This document shows, one piece after another, positions 17,242-27,354 of a DNA stretch of 64,000 bases. Within the stretch, counting starts at the first letter, position 1. Each line of letters begins with the position of its first letter. Under the pieces are notes generated by a model. It was not told where the DNA came from. It saw nothing but the letters and a program-made list of their open reading frames with translations, and searched no databases. The stretch is taken from assembly GCF_003935895.2 (NCBI RefSeq), contig NZ_CP054058.1, positions 3,453,177 to 3,517,176 on the forward strand, written 5' to 3'. The position numbers were made by a program, and so were the translations under genes. This stretch comes from Scandinavium goeteborgense (GTDB lineage: Bacteria; Pseudomonadota; Gammaproteobacteria; Enterobacterales; Enterobacteriaceae).

Positions 17242-18045
17242 ATGGGACTGTTTCAACGCGTAAAATCTTCGCTATGCGCCCTGTTTCGTGGCCGTTATCC
17301 GTGGCCCGGCATGGACATCACGCTGGCAGGTGGACAGCAGTTGCACCTGGTCGGTAGCATTCATATGGGCACCCGCGATATGTCACCGCTGCCCCCGCGG
17401 TTGATCAAACTGATTCAGCAGGCCGATGCGCTGATCGTCGAAGCCGATATCACCGGCAGCGAGACGCCGTTTCGTGATCTTCCTGCGTACCCGCCGCTGC
17501 GCGAGCGTCTGAGTGAAGCCTGTTTCAAGCAACTGGAAAAGCTGACCGACGAGCTCGGACTTTCCGTGCCGCTTTTCGACAGTCAGCCGCTGTGGCAGGT
17601 GGCGATGGTGCTGCAGGCCACGCAAGCGCAAAAGCTGGGTTTACGTCCTGATTATGGGATTGATTATCAGCTGCTGAATACCGCGCGGGAAGCAAACCGC
17701 AAGGTTATCGAACTGGAAGGCGCAGAGAGCCAGATAGCGCTGCTGCGTGATATGCCGGACAACGGTCTGGCGCTGCTGGAAGACACCCTGACCCACTGGC
17801 ACACCAATGCGCGTTTGCTGCAGGTGATGATTGGTTGGTGGATGGAGCAGCCGCCGGGCGAAACGCCGTCGCTGCCGAATACTTTCAGCCACTCGCTGTA
17901 CGACGTGTTGATGCATCAGCGAAACCTGGCCTGGCGGGAAAAATTACGCACGTTGCCGCCGGGGCGCTATGTGGTTGCCGTCGGAGCACTGCATTTATAC
18001 GGGGAAGGAAATTTGCCATCGATGCTGCGATCGACGCAAAAATAA
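17242..18045 (+). CDS. ybaP: TraB/GumN family protein YbaP
   Basis: 267 residues matching E. coli YbaP along its whole length, with the family's GSIHMG motif (about residues 36-41), the ADALIVEAD segment and the C-terminal [15 protein letters not shown] motif. These Gx2H-type motifs suggest a metal-dependent hydrolase (the Tiki/TraB fold), but the biochemical role of YbaP is not known. The start at 17242 is supported by GGAGCGC just upstream and by the homologue's length. Confidence 0.9.
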   Translation: MGLFQRVKSSLCALFRGRYPWPGMDITLAGGQQLHLVGSIHMGTRDMSPLPPRLIKLIQQADALIVEADITGSETPFRDLPAYPPLRERLSEACFKQLEKLTDELGLSVPLFDSQPLWQVAMVLQATQAQKLGLRPDYGIDYQLLNTAREANRKVIELEGAESQIALLRDMPDNGLALLEDTLTHWHTNARLLQVMIGWWMEQPPGETPSLPNTFSHSLYDVLMHQRNLAWREKLRTLPPGRYVVAVGALHLYGEGNLPSMLRSTQK

Positions 18046-18124
18046 AAAAGTGGCCAATATTTCTATTGGCCCGTCAAAGAGGAATTTCATCGTTATTATT
18101 ATCCCGAAGTTCGCACTTCGGATC
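18044..18124 (-). ncRNA. chiX: Small regulatory RNA ChiX (MicM/SroB)
   Basis: The minus strand between ybaK and ybaP, the E. coli chiX position, reads 5' hairpin CCGAAGT-GCG-AACTTCGG (18121-18104 area), AATAATAA linker, then the invariant ATGAAATTCCTCTTTGACGG segment and a terminator stem GGCCAATA/TATTGGCC ending in TTTTTT (18049-18044). The conserved single-stranded block is the one that pairs with the chiP (porin) leader and represses it, and with the chb operon RNA that traps ChiX when chitosugars are present. Length is about 81 nt, against 84 in E. coli. The 5' hairpin keeps its shape although its sequence differs. Confidence 0.93.
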
Positions 18125-18129
18125 CTCAG

Positions 18130-18159
18130 ATTGTCGCTCAAAGTCAGCATCACTGCCAA
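18130..18159 (-). promoter_or_regulatory. Probable chiX promoter
   Basis: On the minus strand TTGGCA (18159-18154) and GACAAT (18135-18130) are spaced by 18 bases, and would start transcription about 7 bases downstream, at the predicted ChiX 5' end. Confidence 0.65.
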
Positions 18160-18245
18160 CACTATTGCGCAAGATAGTACTATTTTTTCGACAATCTACA
18201 GGCGTATGCTGGTCCCCGTTCACCCCGGTTGTAAGAAGGATGGTT

Positions 18246-18725
18246 ATGACTCCCGCCGTTAAGTTACTCGAAAAAAACACGATCTCTTTCCAGCTCCACA
18301 GCTACGATCACGATCCGAATGAAACCAATTTTGGCGATGAAGTGGTGCGTAAACTCGGCCTGAATGCGGAGCAGGTTTATAAAACACTTTTGGTGGCGAT
18401 GAATGGCGACATGAAAAATCTGGCCGTCGCCGTGACACCCGTCGCGACGCAGCTGGATTTGAAAAAAGTCGCCAAAGCGTTAGGTGCGAAGAAAGTCGAT
18501 ATGGCCGATCCGATGGTCGCCCAGCGCATCACAGGATATCTGGTCGGCGGTATTAGCCCGCTGGGGCAGAAGAAACTCCTGCCAACGCTGATTGACGCTC
18601 CGGCGCAGGCCTTTGAAACGATTTATATTTCCGGTGGAAGACGCGGGCTGGATATTGAGTTAGCGGCAAGCGATTTGGCGAAGATGCTGGATGCGAAATT
18701 TGCGGATATTGCACGACGAGATTAA
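18246..18725 (+). CDS. ybaK: Cys-tRNA(Pro)/Cys-tRNA(Cys) deacylase YbaK
   Basis: 159 residues, almost the same length and sequence as E. coli YbaK ([11 protein letters not shown] start, [41 protein letters not shown]). It hydrolyses Cys-tRNA(Pro) formed by mischarging and acts in trans with ProRS. The frame is open far upstream, but AAGGA before the ATG at 18246 and the homologue fix the start. Confidence 0.96.
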   Translation: MTPAVKLLEKNTISFQLHSYDHDPNETNFGDEVVRKLGLNAEQVYKTLLVAMNGDMKNLAVAVTPVATQLDLKKVAKALGAKKVDMADPMVAQRITGYLVGGISPLGQKKLLPTLIDAPAQAFETIYISGGRRGLDIELAASDLAKMLDAKFADIARRD

Positions 18726-18739
18726 TGTTCCAGAAAGGT

Positions 18740-18810
18740 GTAGGCCCGGTCAGCTTGCGCCACCGGGCAGCAAACGTCATCGCCCGGCGGCGCATGCTTG
18801 CCGGGCCTAC
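18740..18810. repeat. REP/BIME-type palindromic pair
   Basis: GTAGGCCCGG…CACCGGGC followed by an inverted unit GCCCGGCGGCGC…CCGGGCCTAC. The same paired structure occurs at 27263-27335. It lies between the convergent ybaK and ushA genes, the usual place for REP elements, and may stabilise mRNA 3' ends. Confidence 0.9.
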
Positions 18811-18834
18811 AATACGGATCTCTTCAACGACAAC

Positions 18835-20487
18835 CTACTGCCAGCTCACTTCCCCTTTCGGTTCGTAAGTGTTCACATCCAACGGTGAGTTTTGCTCGAC
18901 GTACTGTTTCAGTACTTCCGCGTCGATAAACCCGGTATTCACGTAGCCCGGTTTGGTATCAATATGCGGATAGCCGTCGCCGCCGGTGGCGTTAAAGCTC
19001 AGCGTCGCCATACGGTAGGTTTTGTTCGGGTCAATCGGCTCGCCTTTGATTTTCAGGTCGTTAAGCTGGCCGCCTTTCGCCACAAAACTGACGTTCGCAA
19101 ACTGCGGATACGCCCCTGAATCCGGCTTCATCTGCGCGACCGCCGTCAGATAATCCGTCACTTCTTTGCCGGTCATGTCGACATACACCACCACGTTGCC
19201 GAACGGCTGCACTTTCAGCACGTCTTTGTAGGTGATGGTGCCCGCTTCGATGGAATCGCGGATCCCGCCGCCGCTCATTACCGCAAAATCAGCGTTTGTG
19301 CGCGCCATTTGCGCCGCCAGAATCAGATGCCCCATATTGGTTTGCACGAAACGCACTTTGCTGCGATCGCCTTCAAGATGGCCATTCACGTCACCCACTT
19401 TCACGCCCAGCTGCGCTTTGCCTTTGTTCTGGAACGGAGTCAGCAGCGAGAGCATCTGCGGGTTTTCCGGGATCTGCGGGGTGTAAAGTATGCGCTCACT
19501 TTGCCCGTTATCGTAGGTCACTTTTTTCTTCAGGTTGACCGGGATCAGCTGGTAATGCACCAGCTTCATTTCGCCGTTGCGGAATTCGAAATCTGCCCGG
19601 CCCACGTATTTGCCCCATTCATGGGCCTGCACTATCCAGATGCCGTTTTGCTTATCCGGCGCGCACGGCGTGCCCGGCACGTAATCGACCTGCTTTTTAT
19701 TCTCTGACGCCATGCACACCGGGTTCTGTGAGTGACCACCCACAATCATCGCCAGCGAACCGGCGGGTAGGCTGCGCGCCATTTCAACATCGCCCGCGGC
19801 GTTAGAGCCGTGGTTGCCGTTGTCGTAATGGCCCATGTGCGTGGCGGCGAGGATCACGTCCGGCTTCTGCGTTTGCTGCAGTTCCTGAATCACCAGCTTC
19901 GCTTCTGCGGCCGGATTACGGAATTCGATATCGGTGAAGTTTTCCGGGTTACCAATTTTGGCGGTGTCGTCGGTGGTTAAACCCATCACCGCAATTTTCA
20001 GTCCCTGACGGTTAAACAGCGCCCACGGTTTAAACAAACGTTCGCCGGTACTTGTCTGGTAAATATTGGCGGACAGGAACGGGAACTTAGACCATTTTTC
20101 CTGCTGACGCAGCACCGACAGAGGGTTATCAAACTCATGGTTGCCGACTGCCATCGCGTCGTAGCCGACCAGATTCATGCCACGGAAATCGGGTTCGGCG
20201 TCCTGCAAATCAGATTCCGGCACGCCGGTGTTGATATCTCCGCCCGACAACAGCAGTACACTGCCGCCTTCTGCGGCCACTTCTCTACGAATACCGTCCA
20301 CCAGCGTCTTTTGCGCCGCCAGACCGTATTCACCGTATTCACTGCGCCAGAAATGGCCGTGGTGATCGTTGGTATGCAGGATGGTGATTTTGTAGGTTTT
20401 ATCCTGCTCATACGCCTGCACTTGCAGGCTGGTCAGCGACCATGCTGCCAGCATTGCCAGCGCCACACCGCGTTTCAAACATTTCAT
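18835..20487 (-). CDS. ushA: Periplasmic 5'-nucleotidase / UDP-sugar hydrolase UshA
   Basis: 550 residues, the same length as E. coli UshA. A signal peptide ends near residue 25 (VQAYEQ). The N-terminal metallophosphatase domain has the metal-binding HTNDHHG, SGGDIN, NHEFDN and GGHS motifs; the C-terminal domain carries the substrate pocket (SGGGIRDSI, FNATGGDGYP). It degrades extracellular nucleotides and UDP-sugars for uptake of nucleosides. The ATG at 20487 with GGGAGAG upstream is chosen; a longer open frame upstream is not needed. Confidence 0.97.
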   Translation of the reverse strand: MKCLKRGVALAMLAAWSLTSLQVQAYEQDKTYKITILHTNDHHGHFWRSEYGEYGLAAQKTLVDGIRREVAAEGGSVLLLSGGDINTGVPESDLQDAEPDFRGMNLVGYDAMAVGNHEFDNPLSVLRQQEKWSKFPFLSANIYQTSTGERLFKPWALFNRQGLKIAVMGLTTDDTAKIGNPENFTDIEFRNPAAEAKLVIQELQQTQKPDVILAATHMGHYDNGNHGSNAAGDVEMARSLPAGSLAMIVGGHSQNPVCMASENKKQVDYVPGTPCAPDKQNGIWIVQAHEWGKYVGRADFEFRNGEMKLVHYQLIPVNLKKKVTYDNGQSERILYTPQIPENPQMLSLLTPFQNKGKAQLGVKVGDVNGHLEGDRSKVRFVQTNMGHLILAAQMARTNADFAVMSGGGIRDSIEAGTITYKDVLKVQPFGNVVVYVDMTGKEVTDYLTAVAQMKPDSGAYPQFANVSFVAKGGQLNDLKIKGEPIDPNKTYRMATLSFNATGGDGYPHIDTKPGYVNTGFIDAEVLKQYVEQNSPLDVNTYEPKGEVSWQ

Positions 20488-20661
20488 GACTCTCTCCCTG
20501 ACTGAATGACAAGTGCAGAAATTACAATGAGTAACAATCATAGACAAATATGTTTTCAGAATTGAGACTTTCTTCAAACGTCCGACACCGTTATCTTAGT
20601 CTGATAATTATTACAGAGTCGATTTTCCCCAACATCGCAATCAACTACTTAAGTGAAATCT

Positions 20662-21882
20662 ATGGCAATCAGTGAAACCAGTCCGACGCTGTCAGGCCCG
20701 TCTGCGCCTCCGCAAAAGGCCAGAACCTCCTTTGGTATTCTGGGCGCAATCAGCCTTTCCCACCTGCTAAACGATATGATCCAGTCGCTGATCCTGGCGA
20801 TTTACCCTCTGCTGCAATCGGAGTTCTCTCTGACCTTCGTGCAGATTGGGATGATAACCCTCACCTTCCAGCTTACCTCTTCGCTATTGCAGCCGGTGGT
20901 TGGCTACTGGACCGATAAATACCCGATGCCGTGGTCATTGCCGATTGGCATGTGCTTTACCCTAAGCGGGTTAGTGCTGCTGGCGATGGCGGGCAGCTTT
21001 GAAGGCGTGGTACTTGCGGCGGCGTTGGTCGGGACAGGTTCCTCGGTGTTCCATCCGGAATCCTCCCGCGTCGCGCGTATGGCCTCCGGTGGGCGTCATG
21101 GCCTGGCGCAGTCGCTGTTCCAGGTCGGCGGTAACTTCGGTAGCTCGCTGGGTCCATTGTTGGCGGCGCTGATCATCGCCCCCTACGGTAAAGGAAACGT
21201 GGCGTGGTTCGTCCTCGCCGCGCTGCTGGCGATTGTGGTTCTGGCGCAGATCAGCCGCTGGTACGCCGCCCAGCACCGGATGAACAAGGGAAAACCGGTC
21301 GCGAAAATTGTTAATCCGCTGCCACGCAACAAAGTAATTCTGGCCGTCAGCGTCCTGTTACTGCTGATATTCTCGAAATACTTCTATATGGCGAGTATTA
21401 GCAGCTATTACACCTTTTATCTGATGCATAAATTCGGATTATCGGTGCAGAATGCACAGTTCCACCTGTTTGCCTTCCTGTTCGCGGTGGCAGCTGGCAC
21501 CGTGATTGGCGGGCCTGTGGGTGATAAAATTGGACGTAAATACGTGATTTGGGGCTCTATCCTCGGCGTTGCGCCGTTTACGCTTATTTTACCTTACGCA
21601 ACGCTGGAATGGACCGGAATTTTAACGGTGATCATTGGATTTATCCTCGCTTCGGCGTTTTCCGCCATTCTGGTGTACGCTCAGGAGCTGTTACCGGGCA
21701 GAATCGGCATGGTTTCCGGGCTGTTCTTCGGCTTTGCATTCGGCATGGGTGGCCTTGGGGCCGCGGTTCTGGGCGTGGTTGCCGACCACACCAGCATCGA
21801 AGAGGTCTATAAAATCTGTGCTTTCCTGCCTTTACTCGGGATGTTGACCATATTCCTGCCTGACAATCGTCATAAAGCCTGA
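20662..21882 (+). CDS. fsr: MFS efflux protein Fsr (fosmidomycin resistance)
   Basis: About 406 residues with twelve hydrophobic segments. Near identity with E. coli Fsr in blocks such as SFGILGAISLSHLLNDMIQS, RVARMASGGRHGLAQS and SKYFYMASISSYYTFYLM. Known to export fosmidomycin. It diverges from ushA. The ATG at 20662 with AAGTGA upstream is preferred; a GTG at 20653 is in frame. Confidence 0.95.
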   Translation: MAISETSPTLSGPSAPPQKARTSFGILGAISLSHLLNDMIQSLILAIYPLLQSEFSLTFVQIGMITLTFQLTSSLLQPVVGYWTDKYPMPWSLPIGMCFTLSGLVLLAMAGSFEGVVLAAALVGTGSSVFHPESSRVARMASGGRHGLAQSLFQVGGNFGSSLGPLLAALIIAPYGKGNVAWFVLAALLAIVVLAQISRWYAAQHRMNKGKPVAKIVNPLPRNKVILAVSVLLLLIFSKYFYMASISSYYTFYLMHKFGLSVQNAQFHLFAFLFAVAAGTVIGGPVGDKIGRKYVIWGSILGVAPFTLILPYATLEWTGILTVIIGFILASAFSAILVYAQELLPGRIGMVSGLFFGFAFGMGGLGAAVLGVVADHTSIEEVYKICAFLPLLGMLTIFLPDNRHKA

Positions 21883-21887
21883 TTTTC

Positions 21888-21919
21888 TGGCCGTCAGATT
21901 GAAATACTGACGGCCATTT
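21888..21919 (+). terminator. Terminator after fsr
   Basis: TGGCCGTCAG (21888-21897) and CTGACGGCCA (21907-21916) form a 10-bp stem with a 9-base loop, followed by TTT. It starts six bases after the fsr stop. Confidence 0.75.
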
Positions 21920-22116
21920 CCCTAAGGTTTATCAGTCCTCTCTCCACATGAGTCCCATTCTTTTCCCATCTGTGCGTTTATTGCGTCTAATTCCTTTTTT
22001 ATTATAAATTCAACAATTATTCATAAACAGAATGGTCAAAATTGTCATAAACTATTAATCGGTTTTTTGGCTTTTTAGGCCAGAAATGGAACCCAGCAGC
22101 CACGAAAGGAGACGGA

Positions 22117-23793
22117 ATGCATCACGCGACACCGCTAATCACCACCATTGTAGGGGGGCTCGTCCTCGCCTTTATCTTCGGCATGATTGCCAACAAGCTG
22201 CGTATTTCTCCTCTGGTGGGCTATTTATTAGCCGGCGTGCTGTCAGGACCCTTTACCCCCGGCTTTGTGGCCGATACCAAACTTGCCCCTGAACTGGCGG
22301 AACTCGGCGTAATTTTGCTGATGTTCGGCGTTGGGCTGCATTTCTCACTGAAGGATTTGATGGCGGTAAAGGCCATCGCCATTCCCGGCGCTATCGCACA
22401 AATTGCGGTCGCCACGCTGCTGGGTGTGGCGCTTTCTGCCGGATTAGGTTGGTCGCTGATGACCGGCATTGTGTTTGGCCTGTGTCTCTCTACCGCCAGT
22501 ACCGTGGTGCTGCTGCGTGCGCTTGAGGAGAGGCAGCTGGTCGACAGCCAGCGCGGGCAAATTGCCATCGGCTGGCTGATTGTCGAAGACCTGGTGATGG
22601 TGCTGACGCTGGTGATGCTGCCCGCGATTGCCAGCATGACCGAACAAGGCGATGTGGGCTTCGCTACGCTGGCGCTCGACTTAAGTCTGACCATCGGCAA
22701 AGTTATCGCCTTTATCGCCGTGATGCTGCTGGTAGGCCGCCGTCTGGTGCCGTGGATTTTAGCCCGCAGCGCTGCCACCGGCTCTCGCGAACTGTTCACC
22801 CTGTCGGTGCTGGCACTGGCGCTGGGTATCGCATTTGGCGCGGTTGAGCTGTTCGACGTCTCCTTCGCCCTCGGCGCGTTCTTCGCCGGGATGGTGCTCA
22901 ACGAATCAGAACTCAGCCATCGCGCCGCGCACGATACACTGCCGCTGCGCGATGCCTTCGCGGTGCTGTTCTTTGTCTCCGTCGGGATGTTGTTCGACCC
23001 GATGGTGCTTATCGAGCAGCCCCTGGCGGTGCTCGGCACGCTGGCGATTATCATCTTCGGTAAGTCAGCCGCCGCGTTTCTGCTGGTGCGTCTGTTCGGG
23101 CATTCGCAGCGCACCGCGCTGACTATCGCCGCGAGCCTGGCGCAGATTGGTGAGTTCGCGTTTATTCTTGCCGGTCTCGGCATGGCGCTGGGCCTGCTGC
23201 CGCAAGCCGGGCAGAATCTGGTGCTGGCGGGAGCGATCCTGTCGATCATGCTCAATCCGGTGCTGTTTGCGGTGCTGGAAAAATATCTCGATAAAACCGA
23301 AACCCTCGACGAGCAGACTCTCGAAGAAGCGATTGAGGATGAAAAACAGATCCCGGTTGATATCTGTAATCATGCGCTACTGGTTGGCTATGGCCGCGTC
23401 GGCAGCCTGCTTGGCGAGAAGCTGATGGCCCAGGGCATTCCACTGGTCGTGATTGAAACGTCACGCACCCGCGTCGATGAGCTGCGCGAGCGCGGCATCC
23501 GGGCGGTGCTCGGCAATGCGGCGAGCGAAGAGATTATGAATCTGGCGCATCTGGACTGCGCGCGCTGGCTGCTGCTGACTATTCCGAATGGCTACGAGGC
23601 GGGCGAGATTGTCGCGTCGGCCAGGGAGAAATGCCCGACCATTGAGATTATTGCCCGCGCACATTATGACGACGAGGTGGATTACATCACCGAGCGTGGC
23701 GCGAATAAGGTGGTGATGGGCGAGCGTGAGATTGCCAATACGATGTTAACGCTGCTGGAGAAACCGGCGGTAGGTGAAGTGGTGGCGGGGTAA
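22117..23793 (+). CDS. ybaL: Putative cation:proton antiporter YbaL (CPA2/Kef family)
   Basis: 558 residues, the same length as E. coli YbaL. About twelve membrane helices (1-385) with the Na+/H+ exchanger fold, then a cytoplasmic Rossmann RCK/TrkA-N domain starting at HALLVGYGRVGSLLGEKL (about residue 418) that should bind a nucleotide. Substrate is unproven; potassium is assumed from Kef relatives. A strong AAGGAGACGG ribosome site precedes the ATG. The 200 bases upstream are AT-rich and probably hold the promoter. Confidence 0.93.
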   Translation: MHHATPLITTIVGGLVLAFIFGMIANKLRISPLVGYLLAGVLSGPFTPGFVADTKLAPELAELGVILLMFGVGLHFSLKDLMAVKAIAIPGAIAQIAVATLLGVALSAGLGWSLMTGIVFGLCLSTASTVVLLRALEERQLVDSQRGQIAIGWLIVEDLVMVLTLVMLPAIASMTEQGDVGFATLALDLSLTIGKVIAFIAVMLLVGRRLVPWILARSAATGSRELFTLSVLALALGIAFGAVELFDVSFALGAFFAGMVLNESELSHRAAHDTLPLRDAFAVLFFVSVGMLFDPMVLIEQPLAVLGTLAIIIFGKSAAAFLLVRLFGHSQRTALTIAASLAQIGEFAFILAGLGMALGLLPQAGQNLVLAGAILSIMLNPVLFAVLEKYLDKTETLDEQTLEEAIEDEKQIPVDICNHALLVGYGRVGSLLGEKLMAQGIPLVVIETSRTRVDELRERGIRAVLGNAASEEIMNLAHLDCARWLLLTIPNGYEAGEIVASAREKCPTIEIIARAHYDDEVDYITERGANKVVMGEREIANTMLTLLEKPAVGEVVAG

Positions 23794-23808
23794 GAGGACT
23801 GCGGTCTG

Positions 23809-23873
23809 CTGCCCTCTCCCACAGAAGAAGGTTCGGACGGTCCCCTCTCCCACAGGGAGAGGGGCTTACGCCA
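23809..23873. repeat. CCCTCTCC-type intergenic repeat
   Basis: GCCCTCTCCCACAGAAG…CCCCTCTCCCACAGGGAGAG between the convergent ybaL and gsk genes. The same motif appears, better preserved, at 37097-37203, and as a short form in the terminator at 32679-32702. It is an enterobacterial palindromic intergenic repeat that can also end transcription. Confidence 0.65.
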
Positions 23874-23877
23874 AACC

Positions 23878-25182
23878 TCAACGATCCCAGTAGGACTCTT
23901 CCAGACTGTCTTCCCGTTCCGGCAAACCGCGCGTCAGGCGTGGGGAATGCTGGTTCAGCACCTGATAGCTCACACGGTTCGCGTATTTGCACACCTGCGC
24001 CAGCGAGGAATAGGTCAGCCACGTGAATGCGTGTTTGCTGGAATTCGGCACATTGCTGCGGTGGAAATTATTCGCCGTGATGTCATGCAACAGCGCCGCC
24101 AGCGCACCGTCGCCTGCGCCGTTGGTATTCATGATTTTCTCCGGGCCACCCATATACGGGGCGATGTGGGAGTAAATACGCAGCGGCTGCTGGCAGTCTT
24201 TGTGGCGCATCGCGCGGCTGAATTCATACTGGTTAAATTCGGCAATCGCTCCCGGCAGCAACGGGTGCTGGGTCAGACGTTTTTTCTCTTCTTCGGTGAA
24301 GCCTGCCATGTACAGCCCAACCGGGCCGGCAGTGCAGAGCACTAAATCTACCCAATCCAGCGCTTTGTCAGACGCCAGCAGCGGGTCGGCAATGCCGGTC
24401 AACGCTTCGGCTTCTTCTTCGTTCATCGCCAGAATCGAGACGTTTTCTTTGAGGAATGTCTGCCACCAGGCCGGATCGTCGGCAATCACGTATTTGGTTC
24501 CCAGCGTCAGCACCACCGGCACGTCGTGCTTTTTGGCGTATTCCACCGCTTTCAGGGTCGCGTCACGCATCGGCTCGCCGGGTTTGCAGCGTACCAGATA
24601 CGACGTCAGTACCAGCGCCGACGCGCCCGCAATCACATCTTCAGGGATGCTTTCCGGGTTCAGCTGGTTCATGTGGCCAGGGCTAATCGCAAAGGTACGC
24701 TCGCCGCTGTCGCTTATCAGCGTGAAGCAGCGGCCAATTGGCCCGTCGACGCCCTGCAAGTAGTTGAGATCCGTGCGGCTGGAGGTGTTGCAGAGATAAC
24801 GATAGGCGTAGCCGCCGATTTCGATGTTGCTGCACATCACGCCGAGCAGGACCGAACGGTCGTCGGCCAGCACCGAGTAGTTGTGCATGGTGTTGCCGAT
24901 GGTGCCACCGGCAAACTGATGGGTAATCAAGTCTTTACTCAACAGTTCCTGATAAAGCGCTTCCGCCACATCGTCTTCAATTACCAGCGAATGACCGCTG
25001 CTCAGGCCGTAACGGGCGACAAACCCATCATCAACTTTGGCTTCGATATCCACCAGCGTCTGATCGATACCAACCACCCATGAAGCACTGTTTTCAGTTT
25101 CAGGCTGGATCTGCTGCAACAGCGGATCGCGGGCGTTTACGGGGAAGTAATGTTTGGATTTGCGTTTACCGGGAAATTTCAT
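23878..25182 (-). CDS. gsk: Inosine-guanosine kinase
   Basis: 434 residues, the E. coli Gsk length. PfkB/ribokinase-type sugar kinase with GGTIGNTMHNYSVLADD, and the catalytic NTNGAGDGALAALLHD motif near residue 350. It phosphorylates guanosine and inosine in purine salvage. The next gene downstream in E. coli order would be aes then hemH; here hemH is immediately adjacent upstream on the same strand (76 bases), so aes is missing. Confidence 0.97.
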   Translation of the reverse strand: MKFPGKRKSKHYFPVNARDPLLQQIQPETENSASWVVGIDQTLVDIEAKVDDGFVARYGLSSGHSLVIEDDVAEALYQELLSKDLITHQFAGGTIGNTMHNYSVLADDRSVLLGVMCSNIEIGGYAYRYLCNTSSRTDLNYLQGVDGPIGRCFTLISDSGERTFAISPGHMNQLNPESIPEDVIAGASALVLTSYLVRCKPGEPMRDATLKAVEYAKKHDVPVVLTLGTKYVIADDPAWWQTFLKENVSILAMNEEEAEALTGIADPLLASDKALDWVDLVLCTAGPVGLYMAGFTEEEKKRLTQHPLLPGAIAEFNQYEFSRAMRHKDCQQPLRIYSHIAPYMGGPEKIMNTNGAGDGALAALLHDITANNFHRSNVPNSSKHAFTWLTYSSLAQVCKYANRVSYQVLNQHSPRLTRGLPEREDSLEESYWDR

Positions 25183-25258
25183 GGGATGCGGTCAGGTGGC
25201 TGTGAATAAGCGGAGAATAGTAGCATATTCTCCGCCCGTTCGCTGCCCTGACTGCTGT

Positions 25259-26221
25259 CTAGCGGTAGGGTGCGGTCAGATTAACCATCATCTCGATGTG
25301 TTCAGCCGACGCATTTAGCGCAGGAATGTATTCATATTTTTTGCCACCGGCTTCCAGGAAGAACTCTTTGTTCTGTACCGCGATTTCTTCCAGCGTTTCC
25401 AGGCAATCTGCTGAGAAGCCCGGACACATCACCTGCACATGCTGCACGCCTTTTTCGCCGAGCATTTTCAGCGTGGCGTCCGTGTATGGCGTCAGCCACG
25501 GTTCACGGCCAAAACGCGACTGGTAGGTCATCATCACTTTGTCAGGCGAAATATCGAGGGCCGAAGCCAGCTCGCGGGTGGTATCGCGACAGCGCTGCGG
25601 ATAGTCATCGCCTTCGTCGGCGTAGCGCTGCGGAATGCCGTGATAGGAGAGCAGCAGCACATCCGGCTCGCCATGTTCAGCAAACGAGGCTTTGGCACTG
25701 CTGACCAATGCCTGGATGTAGTCGTCATCGTCGGCGTAATCGCGAATAAACGAGACGCCTGGAATGTGACGTTTGGTGGCTAAAATGCGGGCCAGTTCAT
25801 CCCACACCGCCGCCACGGTTGAGCAGGAATACTGCGGGTACAGCGGCAGGACGACAATATGATCGACGTTGTGGGTTAACAGCTCTTCCACCGCGCTTGC
25901 CAGCGACGGCGAGCCGTAGCTCATCCCAAGCACCACCGGCGTGTCCGGTAAACGCTTGGCCAGCGCCTGCTGCTGCTGACGACTGTACACCATCAACGGG
26001 GAGCCTTCGTCCATCCACACGGACTGATAGAGTTTCGCCACGCGCGGTGAGCGCAGCGGCAGAATAACGCCACGCAGAATCGGCCACCACAGGGCGCGCG
26101 GAGTATCAACGACGCGAGAGTCGCTGAGGAACTGGCGCAGATAGCGTTTAACCGCTTCCGGGGTGGGTGCATCGGGCGTGCCAAGGTTAGCTAACAGAAT
26201 GCCGGTTTTCGTCTGACGCAT
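25259..26221 (-). CDS. hemH: Ferrochelatase
   Basis: 320 residues, as in E. coli. Contains the family's [12 protein letters not shown] start, [17 protein letters not shown] (catalytic His region, near residue 194), QSRFGREPW and [15 protein letters not shown]. It inserts Fe(II) into protoporphyrin IX at the inner membrane face as the last step of haem synthesis. It follows adk with a 246-base gap that contains a hairpin and an intergenic repeat. Confidence 0.97.
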   Translation of the reverse strand: MRQTKTGILLANLGTPDAPTPEAVKRYLRQFLSDSRVVDTPRALWWPILRGVILPLRSPRVAKLYQSVWMDEGSPLMVYSRQQQQALAKRLPDTPVVLGMSYGSPSLASAVEELLTHNVDHIVVLPLYPQYSCSTVAAVWDELARILATKRHIPGVSFIRDYADDDDYIQALVSSAKASFAEHGEPDVLLLSYHGIPQRYADEGDDYPQRCRDTTRELASALDISPDKVMMTYQSRFGREPWLTPYTDATLKMLGEKGVQHVQVMCPGFSADCLETLEEIAVQNKEFFLEAGGKKYEYIPALNASAEHIEMMVNLTAPYR

Positions 26222-26309
26222 TGCCGCCTCTTAGTCGTTAAATGGCTGATAATTGTAGCCGAAACGGCACAGAGAAGTATCTATTGGTGTGAGAGGTAAG
26301 ATGAGAAAT

Positions 26310-26336
26310 TTTCTCACCCGGGAGCCGGGTGAGAAA
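26310..26336 (-). terminator. Strong hairpin between adk and hemH, possible terminator
   Basis: A 12-bp perfect stem (TTTCTCACCCGG with CCGGGTGAGAAA) and a loop of three bases. On the minus strand it is followed by ATTTCTC, a weak T-run. It separates adk from hemH and may end adk transcription or protect its 3' end. Confidence 0.5.
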
Positions 26337-26339
26337 CAC

Positions 26340-26453
26340 GTCGCCCTTCAGGCTGCATCTTTGTTGGCTACGCTCGCTCACCCCAGTCAAATAGTTATCT
26401 ATGTTCCTGGGGATTCACTTGCTTGCCGCCTCGGTGCAGCCAGAAGGATCTCG
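26340..26453. repeat. Enterobacterial intergenic repeat (about 110 bp)
   Basis: Reading on the minus strand it contains AGGCGGCAAGCAAGTGAATC, CCCCAGGAAC…GACTGGGGTGAGCG and GCAGCC blocks. A copy of the same element in the other orientation begins at 63921 and runs off the window end. The CCCCAGGA/ACTGGGG arms can pair. This is a known kind of dispersed element in the family; no function is assigned. Confidence 0.7.
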
Positions 26454-26467
26454 TGTTTTAAACGAGA

Positions 26468-27335
<868 letters not shown>

Positions 27336-27354
27336 ACAGAGAATGGTTTATCGA

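Noticed and set aside
17835-18245. Long in-frame extension upstream of ybaK, which would fuse ybaP-region sequence to YbaK
   Set aside because: It runs through the end of ybaP and the chiX gene; the homologue and ribosome site fix the start at 18246.
22221-23255. A 344-codon open frame antisense to ybaL
   Set aside because: Serine/threonine/arginine-rich translation typical of an antisense shadow.
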